Source of the DNA: DASRQK01 sp964401685
Lineage (GTDB): Bacteria; Bacteroidota; Bacteroidia; Sphingobacteriales; Sphingobacteriaceae
Reading direction: 5' to 3'
Assembly: GCA_964401685.1 (NCBI GenBank)
Contig: CAYNZH010000009.1
Location: 6,916 to 70,915 of the forward strand
Length of the DNA: 64,000 nucleotides
The notes beneath the pieces are model-generated. The model searched no databases and was not told the origin of the DNA. It worked only from the letters and a program-made list of their open reading frames with translations. Below are positions 23,559-32,456 of the stretch, piece after piece. A program made the position numbers and the translations under genes. Position 1 is the stretch's first letter, and each line of letters opens with the position of its first letter.

Positions 23559-25835
23559 ATGGTTGATTATTTAGCAGGTTTAAACGATGCTCAGCGTGCC
23601 GCAGTTGAGCACACCGAAGGGCCGGTGATGATTGTGGCCGGTGCAGGTTCGGGAAAGACCCGTGTGATCACGTACAGGGTTGCGCATCTCATTCAAAAGG
23701 GTGTCGATCCCTTCAAGATTCTGGTCCTGACGTTTACAAACAAAGCCGCAAAAGAAATGCGGAACAGAATTATGGACGTTGCCGGTGCGGAAGCAAAGAA
23801 TGTGTGGATGGGGACCTTTCACTCTGTTTTTGCAAAGATTCTCCGGGTGGAGGCCCAATATCTCGGGTATCCGTCCAATTTTACGATTTACGATACGGAC
23901 GACAGCAAAAGCCTGGTTCGGTCCATTTTGAAGGAAATGCAGTTGGACGATAAGCTCTACAATGCAAATTTCGTTTATAACAGAATTTCCGCAGCTAAAA
24001 ATAATCTGATCTCGGCTGAAGAATACGTGAAAAACGATCAGATCCAGGCTGAGGACATATCCTCCGGACGCGGAAATCTCGGTCAGATCTATTTGACCTA
24101 CACGCAGCGCTGCTTTAAGGCCGGAGCGATGGATTTCGATGATTTATTGTTCAAAACAAATGTGTTGCTCCGCGAATTTCCGGAGGTACTTTATAAATAT
24201 CAGCACAAATTCAAGTACTTGATGGTGGATGAGTACCAGGACACCAATTTTTCTCAGTATTTGATCGTGAAAAAACTAGCCGCCATCAATGAAAACCTTT
24301 GTGTCGTGGGGGACGATGCCCAGAGTATTTATGCGTTTCGGGGAGCAAATATCCAAAACATCTTGAATTTCGAAAAGGATTATCCCGATTTGAAAGTGTT
24401 TAAATTGGAGCAAAATTATCGCTCGACCAAGAATATCGTCAACGCTGCTAACAGTATTATCGAGAAAAATAAAAACCAACTTCAGAAGAACGTTTTTTCT
24501 GAGAACGAAGAAGGAGACAAAATCCGCGTAAGGCGTGCTTTCAGTGACAATGAAGAAGGGAAATGGGTGGCCGAGGATATTGCAAGCCACCGAAGCACCG
24601 AAGGTCTCAACTATCAGGATTTTTCCATTTTATACCGGACCAACTCCCAGTCCCGTGCCATGGAGGAGGCGCTGAGGAAGTTAGGTGTGCCCTACAAAAT
24701 TTATGGGGGAACTTCCTTTTATCAGAGAAAGGAAATCAAAGATCTGATTGCTTACTATAGATTGACCTTCAATCCCAACGACGAGGAAGCACTCAAAAGA
24801 GTGATTAACTACCCACGCCGTGGGATAGGAAACACCGCATTGGAAAGGATTATAATTGCTGCTTCACAGCAAAATACGACGCTTTGGGAGATCATTAAGC
24901 ATGCGCCACAATTCCTGGACAGTCGGACGGCCGGTCCAGTGGGTGCTTTTGGAACGATGATTCAAAGCTTTCAAGCGCTTGCGCCCCAACAGAATGCCTT
25001 CGATCTGGCCATGCATATAGCTCAGCACTCAGGCCTGCTCAAGGAATTGTACAATGACAAATCCATCGAGGGGCTTAGCCGCTACGAAAACACGCAGGAA
25101 CTGCTCAACGGGATCAAGGAATTTTCTGAAAGAGAGGATATTGAGGATAAAAGTCTGGACGTTTTTTTGCAGGATATTGCCCTGCTCACCAACGACGATG
25201 TAGACAAGAATCCAAACGCAGATACGGTTTCTCTGATGACTATACATTCGTCCAAGGGACTTGAATTTAAGAATGTCTACGTAGTCGGATTGGAAGAGAA
25301 TTTGTTTCCATCACAATTATCCTTAAATTCCCGGACGGAACTGGAAGAAGAACGGCGTCTGTTTTACGTCGCAGTAACCCGCGCGGAGAAAAAATTGACC
25401 TTGACTTATGCGACCTCGCGTTATCGTTGGGGCAGCCTGAATCATTGTGAACCAAGTCGATTTCTCGATGAGTTGGATCCTTCATTCCTGGATTTGGAGT
25501 ATACTCCCCGGCCTGAAAGTTCGGCTATGGGTGGAGGCTTCGAGAGGGAGCGGGTAGCCTGGCAGTCACAGGACAGCTTTTCAAAGCCCAAACCAAAACC
25601 CAAGGTAAAAACGACATCGATTTTGCCCAAAGCCCATAAACCCACCCCAGGCTTTGCACCTTCGGACACCTCCGCATTGCAAGTTGGCATGGAAGTAGAG
25701 CATGAACGCTTTGGATTTGGCAAGGTTATGACCGTCGAAGGCAATAAAGGAGAAATAAAAGCAACTATTTTCTTCAAAGAGTTGGGGCAGAAACAATTGT
25801 TGCTTAAATTTGCTAAACTTAGAATCATCGAATAA
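23559..25835 (+). CDS. uvrD: UvrD/PcrA-type superfamily 1 DNA helicase
   Basis: 758 aa, normal for the family. Motif Ia/Walker A is GAGSGKTRVITYRV (28-41), motif II VDEYQDTN (about 223-230), motif III GDDAQSIYAFRGA, motif IV EQNYRS, motif V TIHSSKGLEF and motif VI VAVTRA. It is a 3'-5' helicase in nucleotide excision repair and replication-fork clearance. A C-terminal Tudor-like segment (about 705-755, HERFGFGKVMTVEG) is the RNA-polymerase-binding module of PcrA. Its stop abuts the DUF4290 ATG with no gap. Confidence 0.93.
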   Translation: MVDYLAGLNDAQRAAVEHTEGPVMIVAGAGSGKTRVITYRVAHLIQKGVDPFKILVLTFTNKAAKEMRNRIMDVAGAEAKNVWMGTFHSVFAKILRVEAQYLGYPSNFTIYDTDDSKSLVRSILKEMQLDDKLYNANFVYNRISAAKNNLISAEEYVKNDQIQAEDISSGRGNLGQIYLTYTQRCFKAGAMDFDDLLFKTNVLLREFPEVLYKYQHKFKYLMVDEYQDTNFSQYLIVKKLAAINENLCVVGDDAQSIYAFRGANIQNILNFEKDYPDLKVFKLEQNYRSTKNIVNAANSIIEKNKNQLQKNVFSENEEGDKIRVRRAFSDNEEGKWVAEDIASHRSTEGLNYQDFSILYRTNSQSRAMEEALRKLGVPYKIYGGTSFYQRKEIKDLIAYYRLTFNPNDEEALKRVINYPRRGIGNTALERIIIAASQQNTTLWEIIKHAPQFLDSRTAGPVGAFGTMIQSFQALAPQQNAFDLAMHIAQHSGLLKELYNDKSIEGLSRYENTQELLNGIKEFSEREDIEDKSLDVFLQDIALLTNDDVDKNPNADTVSLMTIHSSKGLEFKNVYVVGLEENLFPSQLSLNSRTELEEERRLFYVAVTRAEKKLTLTYATSRYRWGSLNHCEPSRFLDELDPSFLDLEYTPRPESSAMGGGFERERVAWQSQDSFSKPKPKPKVKTTSILPKAHKPTPGFAPSDTSALQVGMEVEHERFGFGKVMTVEGNKGEIKATIFFKELGQKQLLLKFAKLRIIE

Positions 25836-26504
25836 ATGGAATTTGATTATAACAGTACCCGACCAAAATTGATTTTGGCAGAATATGGCAGAAATGTGCA
25901 GAATATGGTCGATCATATTTGTGCCATGCCAACCAAGGAGGAGCGTAACAAATATGCGCAAGTAGTGATTGAGATGATGGGATTTTTGAATCCCCATCTC
26001 AGGGATGTCGCTGATTTTAAACATAAACTTTGGGACCACCTTTATGTGATTTCCGATTTTAAGATCGACGTCGATTCTCCTTACCCTGTGCCGGATAGGG
26101 GCAATCTGCATCCCAAGCCAGAGCAACTGGATTACCCTCAGCATAGAATCCGTTTCAAACATTATGGATTTACTGTAGAGCGGATGATCGCCCGGGCCAA
26201 GCAGATTACCGACCCTGAAAAGCGTCAGGCTATGGCGGAGAGTATCGCCAATTTCATGAAGATGGCTTACGTGACCTGGAACAAGGATTCAGTTACTGAC
26301 GAGTTTATTCTGGCTGATTTGAAAGAATTATCCAATGGTGAACTCGAAGTCGGCGCGAATTTCGTCCTGACCAAGCTGGATTTCAAAACTCCCCCTCCGG
26401 GAAGCCGGACCAAGGGAGGTAGCAACCAGGCGCAGTCCTCAGGTGGTAAGGGTAAAAAGCAAAAGAAAAGGACTCACAATGGAGGCGGTAGCAAGAGGTA
26501 CTGA
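25836..26504 (+). CDS. DUF4290 family protein
   Basis: 222 aa, mostly helical, starting MEFDYNSTRPKLILAEYGRNV, the conserved N-terminus of the Bacteroidota family DUF4290. The C-terminal 40 residues are basic and glycine-rich (KGKKQKKRTHNGGGSKRY), suggesting nucleic-acid or ribosome contact. It is directly joined to uvrD (stop and ATG adjacent) and is 2 bases from murA. The conserved linkage to murA in Bacteroidota suggests a housekeeping role, but none is established. Confidence 0.85.
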   Translation: MEFDYNSTRPKLILAEYGRNVQNMVDHICAMPTKEERNKYAQVVIEMMGFLNPHLRDVADFKHKLWDHLYVISDFKIDVDSPYPVPDRGNLHPKPEQLDYPQHRIRFKHYGFTVERMIARAKQITDPEKRQAMAESIANFMKMAYVTWNKDSVTDEFILADLKELSNGELEVGANFVLTKLDFKTPPPGSRTKGGSNQAQSSGGKGKKQKKRTHNGGGSKRY

Positions 26505-26506
26505 AT

Positions 26507-27820
26507 ATGAGTCAAAGAGATGCATTTGAAATTGTCGGCGGTAAAGCATTAAAGGGAGAGATCATTCCTCAGGGAGCGAAAAACGAAGCGCTCCAGATTC
26601 TTTCTGCAGTGTTGCTGACCGACGAAGAAGTTGTCGTGAGCAATGTGCCCGACATCAAGGACGTCAACAAGCTCATTGAGTTGCTTGGAGATCTTGGTGT
26701 CGAAATCCAGCGTCGAGAAAAAGGCACCTTTGTTTTCAAAGCTAACGATGTAGATATCACTTATTTTAAATCCGAGGAATTCAAGGTAAAGGGAGGAAGC
26801 CTTCGGGGTTCGATTATGATCGTGGGGCCACTGCTGGCACGTTTCGGTAAGGCTGCCATTCCTAAGCCTGGCGGTGACAAAATCGGTCGTCGCCGTTTGG
26901 ATACACACTTTTTGGGTTTTGAGAAGCTGGGGGCTAAATTTAATTACGACGCAGACCAACACTTCTTTGAAGTGGACGGATCGGACCTCAAAGGGGCGTA
27001 TATCCTGATGGACGAAGCCTCTGTGACAGGTACAGCCAATCTGGTCATGGCTGCGGTTCTTGCCGAAGGCCAGACCACGATTTATAACGCGGCTTGTGAG
27101 CCTTATTTGCAGCAACTCTGTAAAATGCTTAATCGAATGGGTGCCAAGATCTCGGGTATCGGTTCCAATCTGCTGAACATTGAAGGGGTTGACCGCTTAG
27201 GCGGGACTGAGCACAGACTGTTGCCGGATATGATAGAGATAGGCTCCTTCATGGGGCTGGCTGCAATGACTGGCTCCGAGATCACGATAAAGGACGTCCA
27301 GTACGCAGAATTGGGTATTATTCCTAGTGTATTCAGTCGCTTGGGTATTCAATTTGAGCTAAAGGGCGACGATATTTTCATACCAGCGCAGGATACTTAC
27401 GAGATTGAGACGTTTATCGACGGCTCCATCCTCACAATTTCTGATGCTCCCTGGCCTGGATTTACGCCGGACCTGTTAAGCATAGTCCTTGTTGTCGCTA
27501 CCCAAGCCAAGGGAAACGTGTTGATACATCAGAAAATGTTTGAGAGTCGCTTGTTTTTTGTGGACAAACTCATAGACATGGGTGCTCAGATTATTTTGAG
27601 TGATCCACACCGCGCTGTGGTCATGGGTCTTAACAAAGCTGTTAGACTGAGAGGCATAGAGATGACCTCGCCCGACATCAGAGCCGGTGTCTCGCTATTG
27701 ATCGCTGCGCTTTCAGCGCAAGGGACCTCGATCATACGGAATATAGAGCAGATCGAACGTGGGTACCAGGATATTGAAAACAGACTGCTACAACTGGGCG
27801 CCCAGATCAGGCGTATTTAG
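26507..27820 (+). CDS. murA: UDP-N-acetylglucosamine 1-carboxyvinyltransferase MurA, Cys-to-Asp variant
   Basis: 437 aa. The EPSP-synthase-like two-domain enzyme adds enolpyruvyl from PEP to UDP-GlcNAc in the first step of peptidoglycan synthesis. The substrate motif GAKNEAL is at 23-29. The active-site loop reads IPKPGGDKIGRRRLD (118-132): where E. coli MurA has Cys115, this protein has Asp124 (codon at 26876-26878). Fosfomycin alkylates that Cys, so this form should be intrinsically resistant. It is third in the uvrD-DUF4290-murA operon. Confidence 0.95.
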   Translation: MSQRDAFEIVGGKALKGEIIPQGAKNEALQILSAVLLTDEEVVVSNVPDIKDVNKLIELLGDLGVEIQRREKGTFVFKANDVDITYFKSEEFKVKGGSLRGSIMIVGPLLARFGKAAIPKPGGDKIGRRRLDTHFLGFEKLGAKFNYDADQHFFEVDGSDLKGAYILMDEASVTGTANLVMAAVLAEGQTTIYNAACEPYLQQLCKMLNRMGAKISGIGSNLLNIEGVDRLGGTEHRLLPDMIEIGSFMGLAAMTGSEITIKDVQYAELGIIPSVFSRLGIQFELKGDDIFIPAQDTYEIETFIDGSILTISDAPWPGFTPDLLSIVLVVATQAKGNVLIHQKMFESRLFFVDKLIDMGAQIILSDPHRAVVMGLNKAVRLRGIEMTSPDIRAGVSLLIAALSAQGTSIIRNIEQIERGYQDIENRLLQLGAQIRRI

Positions 27821-27882
27821 CCTAATATTAAATCGGCCGAGGATAGCGCGTCAAAAATTCTGTTTTTTACAAAAATAATCGC

Positions 27883-27890
27883 TATTTTTG
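27883..27890 (+). promoter_or_regulatory. -7 box TATTTTTG for the YceI lipoprotein
   Basis: TATTTTTG matches TAnnTTTG 29 bases before the ATG at 27920. No clear -33 TTG is seen at the usual spacing. Confidence 0.5.
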
Positions 27891-27919
27891 CGAAATATAT
27901 TCATTTAAATATTGCGACA

Positions 27920-28546
27920 ATGAAAAAAGTATTATTATTTTTGAGTGCAGGTGCATTTGTTTTGACCTCTTGCGTTGGGAATCCTGAAGGACAGAAAGCA
28001 GAAACTACGGATGGTGTTGAAGTAAGTTCTGTGAATGGCACGGAATTGCAAGTGAACACGGAGGCTTCTTCTATAGCTTGGATAGGTAAGAAAGTTAGCG
28101 GACAACACAACGGTGAAGTGGATATCAAGTCCGGCACCTTGATTGTTGATGAAAATCAAGTAGTCGGAGGAAGTTTTGTAATCGATCTGATGACCATTGA
28201 TGTTCAGGATATGGAAGGTGAATACAAGGAGAAATTGGAAGGTCACTTGAAATCAGATGATTTCTTTGATGTTGACAATCATCCAGAAGCTACTTTCGAA
28301 ATCACTAATGTCACTCAAGGTGAAACTGAGGGTAACGTCACGGTCTCCGGCAATCTAACGATGCGCGGTGTAACCAAGAATATCACTTTCAATGCGCTAG
28401 CTGAGGAAGTCTCAGAGAATTCCGCGCGTTTTACTGCTGACTTCAACATCGCTCGCGAAGACTGGGGTGTCAGTTACGCTGGCCAAGCTGATGATTTGAT
28501 CAGCAAGGAATTCAATTTGAAAATTACTTTGGTGGCTGGAAACTAA
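27920..28546 (+). CDS. YceI-family lipoprotein
   Basis: 208 aa. The signal peptide ends in a lipobox, LTSC with Cys18, so the protein should be lipid-anchored. After a Ser/Glu/Thr-rich linker (to about 45) the YceI domain begins (IAWIGKKVSGQHN), with HLKSDDFFDVDNHPEATFEI and GNLTMRGVTKNITF. It is a likely lipid-binding envelope barrel. It is a paralogue of the protein at 22883, from which it differs by its lipid anchor. A strong bidirectional terminator follows. Confidence 0.9.
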   Translation: MKKVLLFLSAGAFVLTSCVGNPEGQKAETTDGVEVSSVNGTELQVNTEASSIAWIGKKVSGQHNGEVDIKSGTLIVDENQVVGGSFVIDLMTIDVQDMEGEYKEKLEGHLKSDDFFDVDNHPEATFEITNVTQGETEGNVTVSGNLTMRGVTKNITFNALAEEVSENSARFTADFNIAREDWGVSYAGQADDLISKEFNLKITLVAGN

Positions 28547-28565
28547 TTTCAGTTCCCTTTTAGAT

Positions 28566-28604
28566 AAAAATCCAGACTTCGCTGCGGCAAGGTCTGGATT
28601 TTTT
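28566..28604. terminator. Bidirectional intrinsic terminator
   Basis: Stem TCCAGAC / GTCTGGA (28571-28577 with 28592-28598) with a short extension, flanked by an A-run on the left and a T-run on the right. It works for the YceI gene on the plus strand and for the cysteine-synthase gene that converges from the right on the minus strand. Confidence 0.8.
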
Positions 28605-28606
28605 GT

Positions 28607-29581
28607 TTAGATAAAGCCCTGTTCTCTGACCCAATCGTCGTTATAGACTTTGGCCATATATCGAGAACCATGATCATGGACCATTGTCACGATCAAATCG
28701 CTCTCACGTAATCTGTTCTTCAATTGTTTTAGGCCAGCGATGATTGCACCTGTCGAGTTTCCGACGAATATCCCTTCCTGCCGGGTCATTTCCCTGGCCA
28801 TGAGTACGGCATCCTTATCGCTGACTTTCTCAAAGAGATCAATCAGATCGAAATTTACGTTTTCTGGAAGAAAATCCTCGCCAATTCCCTCGGTAATATA
28901 GGGATAGATTTCGTTTTTGTCAAAAATACCGGTTTCCTTATATTTTTTAAAAACGGAACCATAGGTATCTATGCCCCAGATTTGTATGTCTGGGTTTTTT
29001 TCCTTGAGATAGCGTGCAACGCCGCTGATTGTACCTCCGGTTCCTACGCCCACCACGAAATGGGTGAGTTTGCCCTCGGTTTGTTCCCAAATTTCAGGTC
29101 CTGTCTGCTCATAATGCGCGCTGGCGTTTGACGGGTTGTCGTATTGATTGGCTTTCCAAGAATTAGGCGTTTCCGCCTCCAAACGACTTGAAACGGAATA
29201 ATAGGAGCGAGGATCCTCCGGATCCACATCAGTGGGGCAGACCAGAACTTCGGCCCCAAGGGCGCGCAAGGCGTCGACCTTTTCCTTAGACTGCTTGTCA
29301 GTGGTGGTGAAGATGCATTTATATCCTTTGACAATTGCTGCGATTGCAAGCCCCATACCCGTATTTCCCGAAGTTCCTTCGATGATGGTGCCACCGGGTT
29401 TTAAAAGTCCGGCTTTTTCAGCATCTTCGATCATCTTCAGCGCCATTCGGTCCTTGGTCGAATGTCCTGGATTGGTCGTTTCGATTTTTGCTAAAACAGT
29501 CCCAGGAATATCCTCACAAACACGGTTCAAGCGAACCAGAGGAGTGTTTCCTATGGTTTCTAGTATGTTATTATACCACAT
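28607..29581 (-). CDS. PLP-dependent cysteine synthase family protein (CysK/CBS-like)
   Basis: 324 aa, fold type II PLP enzyme. The PLP lysine is in HSTKDRMAL (about 41-49), the phosphate-binding loop is GTSGNTGMGLA, and the glycine-rich VGVGTGGTISGVA follows. The N-terminus resembles cystathionine beta-synthase (NNILETIGNTPLVRLN), but the C-terminal CBS regulatory domains are absent. It forms cysteine or cystathionine by beta-replacement; I cannot choose between these from sequence. Downstream of amn by 5 bases on the same strand. Confidence 0.85.
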   Translation of the reverse strand: MWYNNILETIGNTPLVRLNRVCEDIPGTVLAKIETTNPGHSTKDRMALKMIEDAEKAGLLKPGGTIIEGTSGNTGMGLAIAAIVKGYKCIFTTTDKQSKEKVDALRALGAEVLVCPTDVDPEDPRSYYSVSSRLEAETPNSWKANQYDNPSNASAHYEQTGPEIWEQTEGKLTHFVVGVGTGGTISGVARYLKEKNPDIQIWGIDTYGSVFKKYKETGIFDKNEIYPYITEGIGEDFLPENVNFDLIDLFEKVSDKDAVLMAREMTRQEGIFVGNSTGAIIAGLKQLKNRLRESDLIVTMVHDHGSRYMAKVYNDDWVREQGFI

Positions 29582-29586
29582 GTTTT

Positions 29587-30399
29587 CTAGAATTTCAAGT
29601 GTTTGACTGTGAGTCCATTATTAATTAATTGCCTCAAAGAGTCAATTCCGATACGAATATGAGTTTCTGCGTAGGATTTAGTGACTTCCGTATCGCTCAC
29701 TTCGGTCTTGACTCCTTCAGGTGTCATGGGTTGGTCGGTTACAAGCAGCAATGCTCCGGTTGGAATCTTATTTGCAAATCCGACCGAGAAAATGGTCGCA
29801 GTCTCCATATCGACGAGCATTACGCGTATGGCTTTCAGATACTTTTTGAAATCCTTGTCATGCTCCCACACCCGTCTGTTGGTTGTATAGACGGTGCCGG
29901 TCCAATAGTCCATGGAATAGTCCCGAATCGTTGTCGATATGGCTTTTTGGAGGGCAAATGCCGGCAGCGCCGGAACCTCTGGCGGAAAATAATCGTTGGA
30001 CGTTCCTTCACCGCGGACTGCGGCTATCGGAAGCACCAGATCACCGATTTTGTTCTTTTTTTTCAATCCTCCCGCTTTGCCCAAAAAAAGCACGGCTTTC
30101 GGTGAAATTGCTGTCAAAAGATCCATGACCGTAGCCGCCATTGGGCTACCCATGCCAAAGTTAATGATCGTAATACCTTCTGCGGTGACACTCTGCATAG
30201 GACGATCCTGCCCCACTATCGGCGCGTCGTCGTGCAACTCAGAGAAAAACTGGACGTAATTGTAAAAGTTCGTCAGCAGAATATATTCCCCGAAATCCTC
30301 AAGGGCCCTCCCGGTATAACGGGGAAGCCAGTTGTCCACGATTTCCTGTTTGCTCTTCAGGCCCGTGCTGATCGGTTTTCCTTCTGCTTTTTTACTCAT
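29587..30399 (-). CDS. amn: AMP nucleosidase
   Basis: 270 aa. It belongs to the purine nucleoside phosphorylase-like (PNP_UDP) superfamily: FGMGSPMAATVMDLL, LFLGKAGGLK, GEGTSNDYFPPEVPALP, and the nucleobase-binding end MVDMETATIFSVGF. The enzyme splits AMP to adenine and ribose 5-phosphate. The length matches the short Bacteroidota form rather than the about 480-residue enterobacterial Amn. It is followed 5 bases later by the cysteine-synthase family gene. Confidence 0.88.
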   Translation of the reverse strand: MSKKAEGKPISTGLKSKQEIVDNWLPRYTGRALEDFGEYILLTNFYNYVQFFSELHDDAPIVGQDRPMQSVTAEGITIINFGMGSPMAATVMDLLTAISPKAVLFLGKAGGLKKKNKIGDLVLPIAAVRGEGTSNDYFPPEVPALPAFALQKAISTTIRDYSMDYWTGTVYTTNRRVWEHDKDFKKYLKAIRVMLVDMETATIFSVGFANKIPTGALLLVTDQPMTPEGVKTEVSDTEVTKSYAETHIRIGIDSLRQLINNGLTVKHLKF

Positions 30400-30446
30400 G
30401 GGCTCGTCTCTATCCGATTAATTGGGTTTTTTTGGCAACCCGTTTG

Positions 30447-31691
30447 TCAGGCCGCTTTTAACTTTTTAATGTCCGACTTCTCTAACTTTTCCTTGGCGTA
30501 ATCCAGTGTGATTTCTAATTTCTGACCCGCAACATCAGTTTCGGACGGTGTATCAAACATAGCGTCCAGCATGATCGCTTCACATATCGACCGGAGGCCC
30601 CTTGCCCCGAGCTTGAATTCTTCTGCTTTTTTAACGATAAAACGCAGCACTTCCTTATCAAAGGAAAGCTCAATGCCTTCGTATTCAAAGAGCTTCTTGT
30701 ACTGTTTGGTAAGTGCGTTTTTAGGCTCGGTCAGAATATTGAGCAAGGTTTCCGTGGTGAGCGGGTTCAGGTGGGTAAGCACCGGTAAGCGTCCGATAAG
30801 TTCCGGGATCAAGCCATAGCTCTTCAAATCCTGAGGCGTGATGTATTTGTAAAGATTGTCCTTATCTATTTCTGAATCGTCAGCATCCATCTTGTAACCA
30901 ATAGTTTGCGTCTGCAAACGGTCGGCTATTCTTTTCTGAATTCCATCGAAAGCGCCGCCGCAAATAAACAGGATGTTATTGGTATTGACCGCTATCATCT
31001 TCTGATCCGGATGCTTTCTTCCCCCTTGCGGTGGAACATTGACAACAGTACCTTCCAGAATTTTCAGCAAAGCCTGCTGCACGCCTTCGCCGGAAACATC
31101 TCTGGTAATTGACGGGTTGTCGCTTTTTCTAGCGATCTTGTCGATCTCATCAATGTAGATGATGCCGCGTTCGGCTGCCGCCACATCGTAATCCGCCGCT
31201 TGGAGAAGGCGTGTGAGAATGCTCTCCACATCTTCACCCACATAGCCTGCTTCTGTCAGGACTGTCGCATCACATATACTAAAGGGTACATTCAAAATTT
31301 TCGCGATCGTCTTCGCAAGCAATGTTTTTCCGGTACCTGTTTCGCCGACCATGACAATATTGGATTTTTCGATCTCAATATCATCTTTTTCCACTTTTTG
31401 ATTGAGCCTCTTGTAATGATTGTAAACTGCCACAGCCATTACTTTTTTCGCTTCATTCTGTCCGATGACATATTCGTCGAGGTGGTTTTTGATTTCCTGA
31501 GGCTTGATCAGCTTGAGGGCCGATTGCAATACTTTGCTTTTTCGCTGGTTCAACTCCTCAGAAAGGATTTCTCCAGCCTGGGAAACACAGCGATCGCATA
31601 TGAAGGCTCCATCACCAGCGATGAGCATAATTGCGTCTTTTTTACCAATACCACAAAACGAACAGGTCTGTTCTTTCTGATTTTTAGCCAT
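30447..31691 (-). CDS. clpX: ATP-dependent Clp protease ATPase subunit ClpX
   Basis: 414 aa. An N-terminal zinc finger (Cys10, Cys13, Cys32, Cys35) is followed by the AAA+ domain: Walker A GETGTGKT (116-123), Walker B IIYIDEIDKIA, sensor and arginine-finger region RDVSGEGVQQALL, then the ClpB-D2-like C-terminal domain. ClpX unfolds substrates and feeds them to ClpP. Its ATG overlaps the clpP stop by 8 bases, so the two are translationally coupled. Confidence 0.96.
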   Translation of the reverse strand: MAKNQKEQTCSFCGIGKKDAIMLIAGDGAFICDRCVSQAGEILSEELNQRKSKVLQSALKLIKPQEIKNHLDEYVIGQNEAKKVMAVAVYNHYKRLNQKVEKDDIEIEKSNIVMVGETGTGKTLLAKTIAKILNVPFSICDATVLTEAGYVGEDVESILTRLLQAADYDVAAAERGIIYIDEIDKIARKSDNPSITRDVSGEGVQQALLKILEGTVVNVPPQGGRKHPDQKMIAVNTNNILFICGGAFDGIQKRIADRLQTQTIGYKMDADDSEIDKDNLYKYITPQDLKSYGLIPELIGRLPVLTHLNPLTTETLLNILTEPKNALTKQYKKLFEYEGIELSFDKEVLRFIVKKAEEFKLGARGLRSICEAIMLDAMFDTPSETDVAGQKLEITLDYAKEKLEKSDIKKLKAA

Positions 31692-32388
31692 TATTTACTT
31701 TCTTACTTCCTGTCAACACTTCATCTATCATCCCATGCTCCACAGCTTCAGGTGCGGTCATCCAATAATCCCGATCCGAAGATTTCTCTACCCAGGCATA
31801 AGGCTTGCCCGAGTGCTGGGCGATGATTTCGTACAACTCCTTTTTCAGTTTCAACATCTCCCTCAGGTTGATCTCCATGTCACTGGCTACACCTTGGGCA
31901 CCGCCTGACGGTTGATGGATCATAACTCTGGAATGTGGGAGCGCAGCTCTTTTGCCTTTGGCTCCTGCACATAAGAGGACGGCGCCCATCGAAGCGGCCA
32001 TTCCCGTGCAGATCGTCGCAACGTCCGGACTAATATATTGCATGGTGTCGTAAATACCCAGTCCAGCGTAAACGCTTCCGCCCGGTGAATTGATGTAAAT
32101 CTGTATGTCTCTCTTAGCATCTGCAGATTGCAAGAATAGCAACTGCGCCTGTATAATATTTGCCACCTGATCAGTGACGGCATCTCCCAAGAAGATGATT
32201 CTATCCATCATAAGCCTTGAAAACACGTCCATCTGGGCGACGTTCATCTGGCGTTCCTCAATAATATATGGGGTAAGCGAAGTCGGGACGCGTTTTTCGA
32301 CCCTGGAAATGAATCCATCCACGTGGTGTCCCCCGATGCGGTGATGCTTGACTGCGTATTTTCTGAACTCGTTTTTATCTATACTCAT
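31684..32388 (-). CDS. clpP: ATP-dependent Clp protease proteolytic subunit ClpP
   Basis: 234 aa. Catalytic Ser133 lies in GMAASMG, His158 in RVMIHQPSGG, and the Asp in SSDRDYWM completes the triad. Relative to E. coli ClpP there is an N-terminal extension of some 30 residues with several His, usual for this group. It forms the two-ring serine protease chamber used with ClpX, whose gene follows with an 8-base overlap. A near-consensus -7 (GATATTTG, one mismatch) lies at 32435-32442 on the minus strand. Confidence 0.95.
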   Translation of the reverse strand: MSIDKNEFRKYAVKHHRIGGHHVDGFISRVEKRVPTSLTPYIIEERQMNVAQMDVFSRLMMDRIIFLGDAVTDQVANIIQAQLLFLQSADAKRDIQIYINSPGGSVYAGLGIYDTMQYISPDVATICTGMAASMGAVLLCAGAKGKRAALPHSRVMIHQPSGGAQGVASDMEINLREMLKLKKELYEIIAQHSGKPYAWVEKSSDRDYWMTAPEAVEHGMIDEVLTGSKKVNNG

Positions 32389-32456
32389 GAATTTTTATTT
32401 ATACTACTAAAATACTAAATTTTCTTGATATTTGCAAATATCGGCAATTTACCTAA

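Noticed and set aside
26549..27115. 188-codon minus-strand frame opposite murA
   Set aside because: Antisense to a clear MurA gene with all motifs; no promoter or start signal of its own.
29629..30105. 158-codon plus-strand frame opposite AMP nucleosidase
   Set aside because: Shadow of a conserved enzyme gene; no domain, no ribosome-binding site.
31200..31826. 208-codon open frame on the plus strand opposite clpX/clpP
   Set aside because: It lies wholly opposite two well-conserved genes and its translation has no recognisable domain; it is the antisense shadow of their codon pattern.
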